Origin: Actinoplanes solisilvae
Lineage (GTDB): Bacteria; Actinomycetota; Actinomycetes; Mycobacteriales; Micromonosporaceae
Direction: 5' to 3'
Assembly (NCBI RefSeq): GCF_003999975.1
Contig: NZ_RJAC01000025.1
Coordinates: 39,877 to 103,876, forward strand
DNA length: 64,000 nucleotides
In this document: positions 15,891-24,253 of the stretch, one piece after another
Layout of the letters: every line of letters starts with the position of its first letter
Position numbering within the stretch: the stretch's first letter is position 1
The notes under the pieces: model-generated
Seen by the model: the letters and a program-made list of their open reading frames with translations, nothing else
What the model was told of the DNA's origin: nothing
The model's database searches: none
Translations under genes and position numbers: made by a program

Positions 15891-18038
15891 ATGACACTGG
15901 AAGCTGCGATCCGTTCCGACGACGTGGCGGCGGTGGTGGAGCTGCTCGCGTCGGGCGCGGACCCGCACCGCCGCGGCCCTGGTGGCCTCACTCCCCTGAT
16001 GGTCGCCTCCGCGCTCGGCCGGCAAAGGCTGGTGGAGCTGTTGCTGAAGGGCGGCGCGGACGTGTTGATGGTCGAGCCGCGCATGGGCGCCACGGCGCTC
16101 CACAAGGCGGCGCAGGCCGGTGCCAACGGCGTCATCGGCCTGCTCCTCGACCACGGCGCCTTCGTCGACCAGCAGTCGCCCCAGCTCGGTCACACGCCAC
16201 TGATGGACGCGGTGCAGTACAAGCACGAGGCGGCGGTACGTCTGCTGCTGGCCCGCGGAGCCCGCACCTCGGTGCGGAACCACTGGCAGGAGACGGCGCT
16301 CGATCTGGCGGTGCGCGACGGCTCGGACGCCATCGCCGCTCTCCTGCACGGGCGGATCGCGGCCGACGCCGACCGGATCCGGTCGCTGGAGCTGATGGCG
16401 GCGGTCAAAGCCGGCGACCTCACCGCGGTGAAACGGCTCGTCTGGGCCGGCGCGGACCTCGACGAGCGAATGCCGGCCGTCGGCGATCACGACGACGACT
16501 ACATGCCGCTCGGGATCGCCGCCCGCGACGGGCACAGCGGTGTCGTCCGCGTGCTGCGCGAGGCCGGCGCGGATCCGCGCCTGCTCAACGGGCCGATGGG
16601 CGCGACGCCGGGCCATGAGGCCGCCTTCGCCGGGCACGCGGACGTCGTCCGCGCGCTTACCGCGCCCGGCCCCAGCGGTACACCGAAGCTCGAGATCGAC
16701 GCCCAGGGCGCCTACAACGGCTTCACCGCGCTGCACGACGCGGTGTGGCACGGGCACCCGGAGGCAGCACAGGCCCTGGTCGAGGCGGGCGCCCGGCTCG
16801 ACCTCACCACACACAGCGGTCACACTCCCCGGCAACTCGCCGTCCTCTACGGCTACCACGATCTCGCGGCCTATCTGGCCGAGGCCGAGAGCACTGCCGT
16901 ACGGCCATCTCCTTTTGCCTTCCCCGAGGCCGCGCTCGACGACCTGCGCGAGCGGCTTCTGCGTACGCGATGGCCCGATCCCGAACCGGTGGAGGACTGG
17001 AGCCAGGGCGTGCCGCTGCGCCGGCTGCGAGCACTGTGCGACTACTGGCGGAACGGCTTCGACTGGCGGGCCTGCGAGGCCCGGCTGAACGCGCTCAGCC
17101 CGTCGACGACGCGGATCGACGGACTCGACATCCACTTCCTGCACCTGCGGTCGCCCGAACCGGAGGCGATGCCGCTCGTGATGACCCACGGCTGGCCCGG
17201 TTCGGTCATCGAGTTCCTGAAGGTGGCGCCGATGCTGGCCGACCCGCGCGCCCACGGCGGCGACCCCCGGGACGCGTTCCACGTCGTCCTGCCCTCGATG
17301 CCCGGCTTCGGACTGTCCGGCAAACCGACCGAGACCGGGTGGGGACCCGAGCGGATCGCGGGCGCCTGGGTCGAGCTGATGCGGCGGCTGGGCTACGACA
17401 GCTTCGGCGCGCAGGGCGGCGACTGGGGGCACGCGGTCACCACCGCGCTGGGCGACATCGGCGCGCCCACCGTCCGGGCCATTCACTCCAACATGTTCCC
17501 GACCTATGGCACCGAGGAGGTCACGGACGAGCAAGAGGAGCGTGCGCTGCAACGATGGCGTGACTTCGAGGCCAACGAGTCGGGCTATCGGCACGAGCAG
17601 ATCCAGAGCCCTCAGACGATCGGGTATGCGCTCACCGACTCGCCGGTCGGGCAGGCGGCCTGGCTCTACGAGAAGTACGAGCAGTGGACCGACCACGACG
17701 GCGATCCGGAGAACCTGCTCAGTCGCGACGAGATGCTGGACAACATCACGTTGTACTGGCTGACGGGCACCGCCGCCTCCTCGGCTCGCATCTACTGGGA
17801 GAGCTTCCGCACCTACCGCGACCCGAAGGTCGACGTGCCGGTCGGCGTCAGCCTCTTCCCCGGCGACATCTATCTCGCCGGACGTCGCTGGGTGGAGGCG
17901 CGTTACCCGAACCTCGTGCACTACAACGAGCTGCCCAGGGGCGGGCACTTCGCCGCCTGGGAACAACCCGAGCTGCTGGCCGCGGAGGTGCGCGCCACCT
18001 TCCGCCACGTACGCCGAGGGCCCACAACGAATTCGTAG
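15891..18038 (+). CDS. ankyrin-repeat / epoxide hydrolase fusion protein
   Basis: A 715-residue two-part protein. Residues 1 to about 335 form roughly eight to nine ankyrin repeats (GGLTPLMVASALGRQRLVEL, GATALHKAAQAGANGVIGLL, GHTPLMDAVQYKHEAAVRLL and others). From about 336 a full-length microsomal-type epoxide hydrolase follows: EHN domain (FPEAALDDLRERLLRTRWPD, then WRNGFDWRACEARLN), oxyanion HGWPGS, nucleophile Asp in QGGDWGH, cap-domain tyrosines, and catalytic His in RGGHFAAWEQP. One continuous frame with uniform codon use makes it a genuine fusion. GGAAGGAG lies 5 nt before the ATG. The ankyrin part may recruit a partner protein; that is inference. Confidence 0.92.
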   Translation: MTLEAAIRSDDVAAVVELLASGADPHRRGPGGLTPLMVASALGRQRLVELLLKGGADVLMVEPRMGATALHKAAQAGANGVIGLLLDHGAFVDQQSPQLGHTPLMDAVQYKHEAAVRLLLARGARTSVRNHWQETALDLAVRDGSDAIAALLHGRIAADADRIRSLELMAAVKAGDLTAVKRLVWAGADLDERMPAVGDHDDDYMPLGIAARDGHSGVVRVLREAGADPRLLNGPMGATPGHEAAFAGHADVVRALTAPGPSGTPKLEIDAQGAYNGFTALHDAVWHGHPEAAQALVEAGARLDLTTHSGHTPRQLAVLYGYHDLAAYLAEAESTAVRPSPFAFPEAALDDLRERLLRTRWPDPEPVEDWSQGVPLRRLRALCDYWRNGFDWRACEARLNALSPSTTRIDGLDIHFLHLRSPEPEAMPLVMTHGWPGSVIEFLKVAPMLADPRAHGGDPRDAFHVVLPSMPGFGLSGKPTETGWGPERIAGAWVELMRRLGYDSFGAQGGDWGHAVTTALGDIGAPTVRAIHSNMFPTYGTEEVTDEQEERALQRWRDFEANESGYRHEQIQSPQTIGYALTDSPVGQAAWLYEKYEQWTDHDGDPENLLSRDEMLDNITLYWLTGTAASSARIYWESFRTYRDPKVDVPVGVSLFPGDIYLAGRRWVEARYPNLVHYNELPRGGHFAAWEQPELLAAEVRATFRHVRRGPTTNS

Positions 18039-18043
18039 CTCGT

Positions 18044-18745
18044 TCATCGCCGGGGCAGGACGGCCGCCGCGAATATCACGTTGTCGACGATGGTCGCGGC
18101 GAAGCTGCGAGCGATCGCGTCGGCGGCTGCATCGGCGGCCCAGACGCCGTGCTCGAGTTGCTTGGCCCGGGCGGTGCTCGCGGGGGTCCGCGAGATCTCG
18201 GGATGAAACTGCGGCAGCATTCCGCTTCCGGACAGCAGTGCCACGAGCGCAGCGAGGCGGGGTTCCGGCTCCGCCTCGCCGGCCAGCACGTGCCGTACCC
18301 CGCGGAGCAGGCTCCTCCGGCGCCCGGATTCGCCGTCCGTCAGAATCTCCCTCGTGGGCGCTGCGGTCTCGGCGCCGGTTGATCGGTGGACGTCGTTGCG
18401 CTCGATGAGACGTTCGAGCAACGGACGGCGCAGCGCCGGACCGATCAGGGCGAGCGTCGCCTGGACGCCTCGCGGCCTCGAGACGAGATAGTCCCACGCG
18501 GATCGCAGGAGGTCATCTGCCGGTGGCCGCTCGGCGACGGCTTCCACCCGGGTCGACCCGCTCCACCCGGGTACGGTTCGCACGTGCCGGCCGATGCTGA
18601 GATCCGCAAGCATCGCTCCGGCGAGGACGTAGGGAAGCGTTTCCTCGCCGGCGACGACTCCGGTGCCCGCCGGCCCGGAGGACGGCTGGAACAGGAGCAG
18701 CAGAAGGTCTTCGGCCAGGATCGGCGGGCCGAGCCGCTGTGTCAT
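18044..18745 (-). CDS. GPP34 (GOLPH3-like) family protein, copy 1
   Basis: A 233-residue protein of the GPP34 family: LAEDLLLLLFQPSSG at the N-terminus, LPYVLAGAMLADLSIGRHV (about 37-55), AWDYLVSRPRGVQATLALIG and RPLLERLIERNDV in the middle, and a long C-terminal helix ending FAATIVDNVIFAAAVLPRR. Eukaryotic GOLPH3 binds PI4P on Golgi membranes; actinobacterial relatives are mostly uncharacterised. An AAGGAT ribosome site precedes the ATG. It lies 79 bp downstream of the export-like gene and probably shares promoter copy 10. A second copy is at 21434. Confidence 0.88.
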   Translation of the reverse strand: MTQRLGPPILAEDLLLLLFQPSSGPAGTGVVAGEETLPYVLAGAMLADLSIGRHVRTVPGWSGSTRVEAVAERPPADDLLRSAWDYLVSRPRGVQATLALIGPALRRPLLERLIERNDVHRSTGAETAAPTREILTDGESGRRRSLLRGVRHVLAGEAEPEPRLAALVALLSGSGMLPQFHPEISRTPASTARAKQLEHGVWAADAAADAIARSFAATIVDNVIFAAAVLPRR

Positions 18746-18824
18746 CGGGTGATCCTTTCGACGGGGAATGCGACGCGAGTCCGGGAACCGCGACGCAGTC
18801 GACAGGGGCGGGTGCAACCGGAGG

Positions 18825-19337
18825 TCAAGCCACCACGGACGAGACGACACCCCAGACCAGGGTGGTGGTCAACGTCGTCCAGAAGACGATGGCGATCGCC
18901 TGCCACAGCAGCACCCAGGAACGCGAGGTCCCCGAGGCGATGAGCATGGCCGCGGTGAACTGAGTCGGAATGGCCAGTGGCCCGAGCATGCTGGCTCCGG
19001 GCACGCCGAAGCGCACGAGGTAGCGGCGGAAGCGCTGCCGCCCCTTGGATTCGGGACGCTCCTCGCGGCTGCTCGGTCGGTGTCCGTGGGCGAGCGCGGC
19101 GGCGCGGGCGCGCGAGCTGATCAGCACGACGACGAGGACGCAGAGGAAGTTGCCCGCGGCCGCGGCGACCCCGGCCGCCACGGGATGGATCCCACCGACC
19201 ACTCCGATCGGGGAGGCGCCCTCGCCTTCGATGAACGGGATGGCGCCGGCCAGCATGACGACGAACGGCTGGACCAGTTCGGGCACCTCGGCCACGAGGT
19301 CGCGGAAGTTCTGAACGAGCGTTTCGAAGGGATTCAC
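18825..19337 (-). CDS. small multidrug export (COG2426-like) membrane protein
   Basis: A 170-residue protein with four to five hydrophobic segments: FVVMLAGAIPFIEGEGASPI (residues about 25-44, with the conserved IPFIEGEGA signature), VAAGVAAAAGNFLCVLVVVL, FGVPGASMLGPLAIPTQF and a C-terminal helix LWQAIAIVFWTTLTTTLVWG. This matches the COG2426/Sm_multidrug_ex family; transport activity is assumed from the name. GTG start with GAGGAG 7 nt upstream. Confidence 0.8.
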   Translation of the reverse strand: MNPFETLVQNFRDLVAEVPELVQPFVVMLAGAIPFIEGEGASPIGVVGGIHPVAAGVAAAAGNFLCVLVVVLISSRARAAALAHGHRPSSREERPESKGRQRFRRYLVRFGVPGASMLGPLAIPTQFTAAMLIASGTSRSWVLLWQAIAIVFWTTLTTTLVWGVVSSVVA

Positions 19338-19374
19338 GGCGGACTCCTCGAGCTGGGAGATGCGTCACCACCGA

Positions 19375-19404
19375 GTAGAGACCGTGTGCTCAGCACAGAG
19401 TCAA
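19375..19404 (-). promoter_or_regulatory. dyad promoter, copy 10 (export protein-GPP34)
   Basis: Minus strand TTGACT, spacer CTGTGCTGAGCACACGGT (arms TGTGCT and AGCACA, perfect), then CTCTAC, the same -10 as copy 1. Confidence 0.75.
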
Positions 19405-19520
19405 ACGCCCTGTTCCTGGCGCTCCTGACGATCAGACGCGTTCCCCGCCGGGTCCGCCTCGCGCCACCGGCTCAGTGATGGGCAAACCAGGCACGGTGAC
19501 CCCGTTCACCGGCCTACGGC

Positions 19521-19550
19521 TGGACTGTGTGCTAACCACACCGTTTTCAC
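19521..19550 (+). promoter_or_regulatory. dyad promoter, copy 11 (quinone reductase)
   Basis: TGGACT (one change from TTGACT), spacer GTGTGCTAACCACACCGT (arms GTGTG and CACAC), then TTTCAC. Predicted leader about 54 nt. Confidence 0.7.
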
Positions 19551-19610
19551 TGGACGCATGCCGGCCTGGCCGTCGCGTCACGCACCAGAACCACGATGAG
19601 GAGCACTGAT

Positions 19611-20618
19611 ATGACTGATTCGATGAAGGCTGTTGTGCTTGCCCGTTTCGGTGGGGCCGACGCGTTCGAGTTGCGCGATGTTTCCGTGCCGCGAGTCGAG
19701 CCCCGCCAGGTGCGGGTGCGGGTGCATGCGAGCGCGATAAATCCGCTCGACTATCAGATTCGGCGCGGAGACTATGCGGATTATGTGCCGCTTCCGGCGA
19801 TCACCGGGCACGACGTCTCGGGGGTGGTCGAGGAGGTCGGTTCGGACGTGACCGAGTTCCGGGTCGGTGATGAGGTGTACTACACGCCGCGGATCTTCGG
19901 CGGTCCCGGTTCCTACGCCGAGCAGCATGTCGCCGACGTCGATCTCGTCGGTCGCAAGCCGGAGAACGTCAGTCATCTGGAGGCGGCGAGTCTGACTCTG
20001 GTGGGTGGCACGGTGTGGGAGGCGTTGGTGACGCGGGCTCAGCTCACCGTGGGGGAGACGATCCTGATCCATGGCGGTACGGGTGGTGTCGGCACGATCG
20101 CGATTCAGGTCGCGAAGGCGATGGGGGCGCGAGTGATCACGACGGCGAGGCCCGGCAATCATGAGTTCGTGCGTTCTCTCGGGGCGGATGAGGTGATCGA
20201 CTCGTATTCGGCGGATTACGTCGATGCGGTGGCCGAGCTGACTGGCGGCCGGGGGGTTGAAGTCGTCTTCGACACGATCGGCGGTGACACGCTGACCCGG
20301 AGCCCGTTGACGCTCGCGGATGCTGGGCGGGTCGTGAGCATCGTCGACATCGCGCAGCCGCAGAATCTTATCGAGGCGTGGGGTGTGAACGCGGCCTATC
20401 ATTTCGTTTTCACGCGGCAGAACCGGGGGAAGCTGGACGCGCTCACCACGTTGGTCGAGCGTGGTCTGGTGAAGCCGGTGATCGGTGCGACTCTTCCGCT
20501 GGCTCGAGTGGGTGAGGCTCACGGGCTGCTGGAGGACAGGGGCTCGTACATGCTGCGCGGCAAGGTCGCGATCGATGTGGCGGGCGAAACCGTCGCGCTT
20601 CCCCCACGCAACTCGTAG
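19611..20618 (+). CDS. zinc-independent NADP-dependent oxidoreductase (quinone reductase-like MDR)
   Basis: A 335-residue medium-chain reductase: GroES-like N-terminus (VRVHASAINPLDYQIRRGDY, GHDVSGVVEEVG), NADP motif LIHGGTGGVGTIAIQVAKAMGA (about 148-169) and RSLGADEVIDSYSADY. No structural-zinc cysteines. It probably reduces quinones or alpha,beta-unsaturated carbonyls. ATG 19611 has GAGGAG 7 nt upstream. Its codons end in T or G more often (GTT, CTT, GAT) than its neighbours, which hints at separate acquisition. Confidence 0.9.
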   Translation: MTDSMKAVVLARFGGADAFELRDVSVPRVEPRQVRVRVHASAINPLDYQIRRGDYADYVPLPAITGHDVSGVVEEVGSDVTEFRVGDEVYYTPRIFGGPGSYAEQHVADVDLVGRKPENVSHLEAASLTLVGGTVWEALVTRAQLTVGETILIHGGTGGVGTIAIQVAKAMGARVITTARPGNHEFVRSLGADEVIDSYSADYVDAVAELTGGRGVEVVFDTIGGDTLTRSPLTLADAGRVVSIVDIAQPQNLIEAWGVNAAYHFVFTRQNRGKLDALTTLVERGLVKPVIGATLPLARVGEAHGLLEDRGSYMLRGKVAIDVAGETVALPPRNS

Positions 20619-20655
20619 CGGTACCGGCCAGGCACGCGCGCGATGACGGCGGTGG

Positions 20656-21420
20656 TCAGCAGGGGAGGCTGCGATCGACGGTCCGGGCCCGCCGTCTCAC
20701 CTGGGCCATGGCGAGCAACAGTCCACCGGTCAGCACGGCGTCGATCCCGGCGGAGCTGGGCCGGAACCGCGGGACGTCGAGACCTCTGATGCGCAGCTCG
20801 GCCGACAGGTCGTGCCGGAGCAGCCGGTCGTTGCTGGTGGTCGTGCCCCAGATGACGACCGGCTGAGGCCGGCCCGCGCGAAGCAGCGGTTCGGCGAGGT
20901 CGGCCAAACGTTCGATCAGCAGCGGGTCGATCGCTCCGTCCAGGACCGCGAACTCCTCGTGGCGCAACGAGCCGTTGCGGAAGAGCCCAGCCTCCACGTG
21001 GCGCTGGGCCCGGATCAGCAGGAAGTCACCGGCCCCGATGAGGACCTTGGCCCGCGCGGCAGCCTCGGCCGTCGCCGCCAGCTCTATCGCCGTGTGCACG
21101 GATGCCGGCACCGGCAGGCCGAACTCCAGACTGGTGGCGAGCACGTCGCGCCAGTAGCGGCCGCCCGGAACGTGGCGCAGCATGCGGGCGTTGCGCAGGC
21201 TGTCGAACGAGGCGCCGACCACCAGGCTTGCCAACGACTCGGCGGGGAGACCCGCTTTCGCGGAGACCTGCCGGACGGCCGCGATCACCGCGGCGTCGAA
21301 GGTCACGCTATGACGGTACGGCGTCGTCACTGTCGCACGAACCGGTCCCGCTGTCGCGGCGCAGACCGCGGTTACCCGACCTCGCTGGATGTGGACGGCG
21401 GTGACGTACGCCTCGTTCAT
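20656..21420 (-). CDS. hypothetical protein, possibly ROK/actin-like fold
   Basis: A 254-residue protein I do not firmly recognise. Alternating strand-helix pattern, AYVTAVHIQRGRVTAV at the N-terminus, SLASLVVGASFDSLRN (about 64-79), AKVLIGAGDFLLIRAQRHVE and a C-terminal STAG-like GIDAVLTGGLLLA recall actin/ROK-like proteins, but key sugar-kinase motifs are not evident. It begins 13 bp downstream of the second GPP34 gene and is probably the third gene of a MerR-GPP34-hypothetical operon. It converges with the quinone reductase. Confidence 0.6.
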   Translation of the reverse strand: MNEAYVTAVHIQRGRVTAVCAATAGPVRATVTTPYRHSVTFDAAVIAAVRQVSAKAGLPAESLASLVVGASFDSLRNARMLRHVPGGRYWRDVLATSLEFGLPVPASVHTAIELAATAEAAARAKVLIGAGDFLLIRAQRHVEAGLFRNGSLRHEEFAVLDGAIDPLLIERLADLAEPLLRAGRPQPVVIWGTTTSNDRLLRHDLSAELRIRGLDVPRFRPSSAGIDAVLTGGLLLAMAQVRRRARTVDRSLPC

Positions 21421-21433
21421 GCCCCGCGGCCCA

Positions 21434-22138
21434 CTACTGGTTCTGCGGCGGCAGGACGGCTGCCGCGACGATCACGTTGCTGACGATGGTCGCTGTGACG
21501 GTGCGGGCGACCGCTACGGCGGCAGCTTCGGCTCCCCAGTTGCCCTGCTCGAGCTTCTGGGCGCGGGTGATGACGGACGAGGTCCAGGGGATCTCGGGAT
21601 CGAACTGCGGGAGCGTACGGCTTCCCGACAGCAGCGCCGCCAGCGCGGCGACTCGGGGTTGCGGCTCCACGCCGTCGACCAGCACCGCCCGTACGTCGGA
21701 GAGAAGACCGGCCCGCCGGCCGGTTCCGCCGTCCTCGAGAACCTTCATGTCGAACAGGCCTAGCGCCTTGCGGGTGGACTCGCGGATGTCGCCGCGGACG
21801 ATGAGCCGGTCGAGCAACGGGCTACGCAGGGACGGCCCGATCGCGGCGAGAGTCGCCTGCACGCCCCGGGGCTTCACGGCGACGTAGTCCCATGCCGATC
21901 GCAGGGTGTCGTCCGCGGGGGGACGGTCCGAGACAGCCTCCACCCGGGTCGATCCACCCCAGCCGGGGATGGTTCGCACGTGTCCGCCGAGGCCGAGATC
22001 GGCGAGTACCGCACCCCCGAGCACGTAGAAGAGCGTGTTCTCGCCGGCGATGACACCGGTGCCCCGCATCCCCGCGTTCGGCTGGAACAGGAGCAACAGG
22101 AGGTCTTCGCCCAAGGTGGCGGTCCCGAGCTGAGCCAT
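21434..22138 (-). CDS. GPP34 (GOLPH3-like) family protein, copy 2
   Basis: A 234-residue paralogue of the gene at 18044, aligned along its whole length: LGEDLLLLLFQPNAG, LFYVLGGAVLADLGLGGHVR, AWDYVAVKPRGVQATLAAIG, RSPLLDRLIVRGDI and a C-terminal TATIVSNVIVAAAVLPPQN. It lies 37 bp downstream of a MerR gene on the same strand and likely shares promoter copy 12. Membrane association is expected from the family, but no transmembrane helix is evident. Confidence 0.88.
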   Translation of the reverse strand: MAQLGTATLGEDLLLLLFQPNAGMRGTGVIAGENTLFYVLGGAVLADLGLGGHVRTIPGWGGSTRVEAVSDRPPADDTLRSAWDYVAVKPRGVQATLAAIGPSLRSPLLDRLIVRGDIRESTRKALGLFDMKVLEDGGTGRRAGLLSDVRAVLVDGVEPQPRVAALAALLSGSRTLPQFDPEIPWTSSVITRAQKLEQGNWGAEAAAVAVARTVTATIVSNVIVAAAVLPPQNQ

Positions 22139-22175
22139 GAGGCCTTCCTTTCGCTTCAGGATGCGTCGCGGGTGC

Positions 22176-22925
22176 TCAGGCCGGATGGTCAAGCCCCTTT
22201 TCGCGGCGCAGGTGCTCCTGCGCGAGGACGCTGGCCCGGCCCAGCACATCGACTTGGGCGGCGTTGTAGAGACCGACGACGGCGTCGATGAACGTCTGGC
22301 GGGTGACGTGCTCGCTCTTCGACAAATGCCGGGCGGGATCGCGCAGCCAGGGATAGTCGACCAGATGCTGCGCCAGCCGCACGGCGAGCTTCTCGGCGAG
22401 GTTCTGGCGAGTCGCCTCGTCGGCGTCGGGCGGAAGGGTGTCGATGTCATGGCTGATGGGATCCGTTTCGGCGTCCACCATGTGCCGCAGGTCCTTCATC
22501 GCGTCGTCGTCGTAGAGCTGGCTGAAGACGTGGATGAGCGAGGTGTCGGACGCGGTGAGCCGCGGCGCGACCGACTCGAAGCCCGCGGGCGCGTCGGCCG
22601 GCGCCCCGTCGCGCAGAATGATCGCGATGTCGGAACGGGCCCGGCGCAGACGCTCGACCTCGGCCGCCAGGTCGGCGTCGACCTGACGCAGCACTTCCGG
22701 GGCGGGGGCGCCGCCCGAGGTGATCGCGCCGATCCGGGAAAGGGGCACACCCAGCTCTACGAGCCGCCGGATGCGCAGGAGGACGACGAGATGCGGTACC
22801 CCGTACTGCTTGTATCCGTTCGGACGGCGCTCGGGCTCGTCGAGCAGGCCGAGCCGGTGGTAGTGCCGAATCGTGTTCACCGTGGTGCCGGCGAGTTCCG
22901 CGAGCTCACGGGTGCTCCAGGCCAC
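22176..22925 (-). CDS. MerR family transcriptional regulator (paralogue 2)
   Basis: A 249-residue close paralogue of 13701: STRELAELAGTTVNTIRHYH, RPNGYKQYGVPHLVVLLRIR, a coiled coil (LRQVDADLAAEVERLRRARS) and the effector-type C-terminus (TASDTSLIHVFSQLYDDDAM...DYPWLRDPARHLSKSEHVTR). GTG start with AGGAAGGA 5-6 nt upstream. It has a dyad promoter copy 47 nt upstream of its own start, the arrangement expected for an autoregulated MerR activator. I therefore consider it the leading candidate for the regulator of the dyad promoters (inference). Confidence 0.9.
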   Translation of the reverse strand: MAWSTRELAELAGTTVNTIRHYHRLGLLDEPERRPNGYKQYGVPHLVVLLRIRRLVELGVPLSRIGAITSGGAPAPEVLRQVDADLAAEVERLRRARSDIAIILRDGAPADAPAGFESVAPRLTASDTSLIHVFSQLYDDDAMKDLRHMVDAETDPISHDIDTLPPDADEATRQNLAEKLAVRLAQHLVDYPWLRDPARHLSKSEHVTRQTFIDAVVGLYNAAQVDVLGRASVLAQEHLRREKGLDHPA

Positions 22926-22978
22926 GTCGGTTCCTTCCTGGGTCTGACCCGGCGGTCGGCGTCAGTTGCTGGCTCGCA

Positions 22979-23008
22979 GTCGACACCGTGTTCCCACCAC
23001 AGAGTCAA
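22979..23008 (-). promoter_or_regulatory. dyad promoter, copy 12 (MerR-GPP34 operon)
   Basis: Minus strand TTGACT, spacer CTGTGGTGGGAACACGGT, then GTCGAC. Nearly identical to copy 13. Confidence 0.72.
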
Positions 23009-23130
23009 ATGCGCCGATGACCCGGATCTTGAAAGCTTCCTTAAGTCGCGCCCGCATTTCGAACACCGCCGTGTCCGGCTCCGTCGTCCGGGCTGGTGCG
23101 CGCGGACGTGCGCAGAAAATGGAGGCAACG

Positions 23131-23275
23131 GTGCGAAAGACTTCACGTGCCCGTACCCGGGTACTGGCGGCCATCGGCATGGCGAGCCTGGTCGGGGCGC
23201 TGGTGCGAGGACGGCGCCACGAAGGCGGTCCCGTACGGGGCGATCTATGTTTTCTGGGTGGGCAAGCGCGGCTGA
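23131..23275 (+). pseudogene. possible small secreted protein, frameshifted
   Basis: A GTG preceded by GGAGG starts a signal-like peptide (RKTSRARTRVLAAIGMASLV then GALV). In the +1 frame the sequence continues GATKAVPYGAIYVFWVGKRG and stops at 23275, 6 bp before a strong hairpin. A single frameshift near 23200 would join them. The original frame instead runs through the hairpin, which is unlikely for an intact gene. Weak evidence overall. Confidence 0.3.
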
Positions 23276-23280
23276 TCGCA

Positions 23281-23316
23281 GCCTCGTTGCCCGCCGTGCG
23301 TGGCGGGCAACGAGGC
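23281..23316. terminator. perfect 15-bp hairpin between converging genes
   Basis: GCCTCGTTGCCCGCC pairs exactly with GGCGGGCAACGAGGC around a 6-nt loop (GTGCGT). It lies 20 bp from the 3' end of the NmrA-like gene (minus) and 6 bp after the small plus-strand frame, consistent with a bidirectional terminator. Confidence 0.75.
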
Positions 23317-23335
23317 CGGACTCTTGCGCCGATCT

Positions 23336-23998
23336 CTAGCGGACGTTTGCCTGGACGGCCGTGGAGATCGGTGTCGAGCCTTGGTTGAGCTCAAGAATCT
23401 GCCGCCTCAACCGGGGCTCGTGCAGTAGTTCCAGCAGAGTCGCGGCGACGTCCTCGCGGGCGATCTCGTCGTGCGGTTGGGCCGGACCGAGGGAGACCGC
23501 ACCGGTTCCGGCCCGATCGACGAGCATGGACGGCCGGAGGATCAACCAGTCGAGGACGGACTCGCTGACGGTGACGTCGACCAGCTTCTTCACGGCGAAG
23601 TAGAACTCCACGTCATCGTCGAGGTGTTGCCCGCGCCCAGCCTCGGGAAGCACGGACACCAGCGTGAAACGATCCACCCCGGCCAGACTCATCGCCTCGA
23701 GGGTTCGCATCACACCGTCCCCGTCGATGGCCGAGGTGACCTCCCGGGCGCCGCCGTTCGACCCGGCGGTGTACACGACCACGTCGAATCCATTGATCAT
23801 GGCGGCCAGGGAATCGGCGGTCAGGTCCGCGAGCTCGCCGACGTACGCGTCGGCGCCTTGTGCGGCGAGCTCGGCCCGCTGATCGTCGCGGCGCACGAGA
23901 CCGCGGACTATGTCACCGCGGTCGGTCAGCTTCCGGGCCAGCAGCCTCCCGACCTTTCCGCTGATCCCGAAGATGAACACCTTCAATAATTCCTTCAT
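23336..23998 (-). CDS. NAD(P)-binding atypical SDR (NmrA/YwnB-like)
   Basis: A 220-residue Rossmann protein: KVFIFGISGKVGRLLARKL (glycine motif GISGKVG, residues 11-17), VRGLVRRDDQRAEL, VVVYTAGSNGG and RFTLVSVLPEAGR with no classical YxxxK pair. Such proteins bind NAD(P)H and may act as reductases or redox sensors. It is divergent from the Old Yellow Enzyme gene; both carry the TTTCACCGACGCGAA element upstream. Confidence 0.85.
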   Translation of the reverse strand: MKELLKVFIFGISGKVGRLLARKLTDRGDIVRGLVRRDDQRAELAAQGADAYVGELADLTADSLAAMINGFDVVVYTAGSNGGAREVTSAIDGDGVMRTLEAMSLAGVDRFTLVSVLPEAGRGQHLDDDVEFYFAVKKLVDVTVSESVLDWLILRPSMLVDRAGTGAVSLGPAQPHDEIAREDVAATLLELLHEPRLRRQILELNQGSTPISTAVQANVR

Positions 23999-24096
23999 GC
24001 GTCCCAGCCTTCTTTGGGGGATGGCACAAGTGCCGCGGAAGACGAACTGCGAGGGGGACGTGCGCTGGTCACTGTGGATCAGGGTCGCACCGGTGA

Positions 24097-24126
24097 CGGT
24101 GCCTTCGCGTCGGTGAAAGTTCCTTA
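24097..24126 (-). promoter_or_regulatory. TTTCACCGACGCGAA element, copy A (NmrA-like gene)
   Basis: On the minus strand: TAAGGAAC, then TTTCACCGACGCGAA, then GGCACCG. It forms a long inverted repeat with copy B, 21 bp away, so the divergent genes carry mirror-image control sites. Confidence 0.65.
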
Positions 24127-24147
24127 AGGGGGGCGCGAGGCCACGGG

Positions 24148-24178
24148 TAAGGGACTTTCACCGACGCGAACGCCGCCC
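24148..24178 (+). promoter_or_regulatory. TTTCACCGACGCGAA element, copy B (Old Yellow Enzyme)
   Basis: TAAGGGAC, then TTTCACCGACGCGAA, then CGCCGCCC. Shared almost base for base with copy C at 30519 and in mirror orientation with copy A. Confidence 0.65.
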
Positions 24179-24253
24179 GGTCGTTGCGAGCATGACGGTA
24201 CGGCGGCGACCGGCAGCGACGCGATCAGCCGACGACAGATCTCAAGGAGAATG

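Noticed and set aside
15642..18497. 951-codon minus-strand frame antisense to the ankyrin-epoxide hydrolase gene
   Set aside because: Low-complexity Arg/Val/Gly translation typical of GC-rich shadows; the plus strand carries clear domains.
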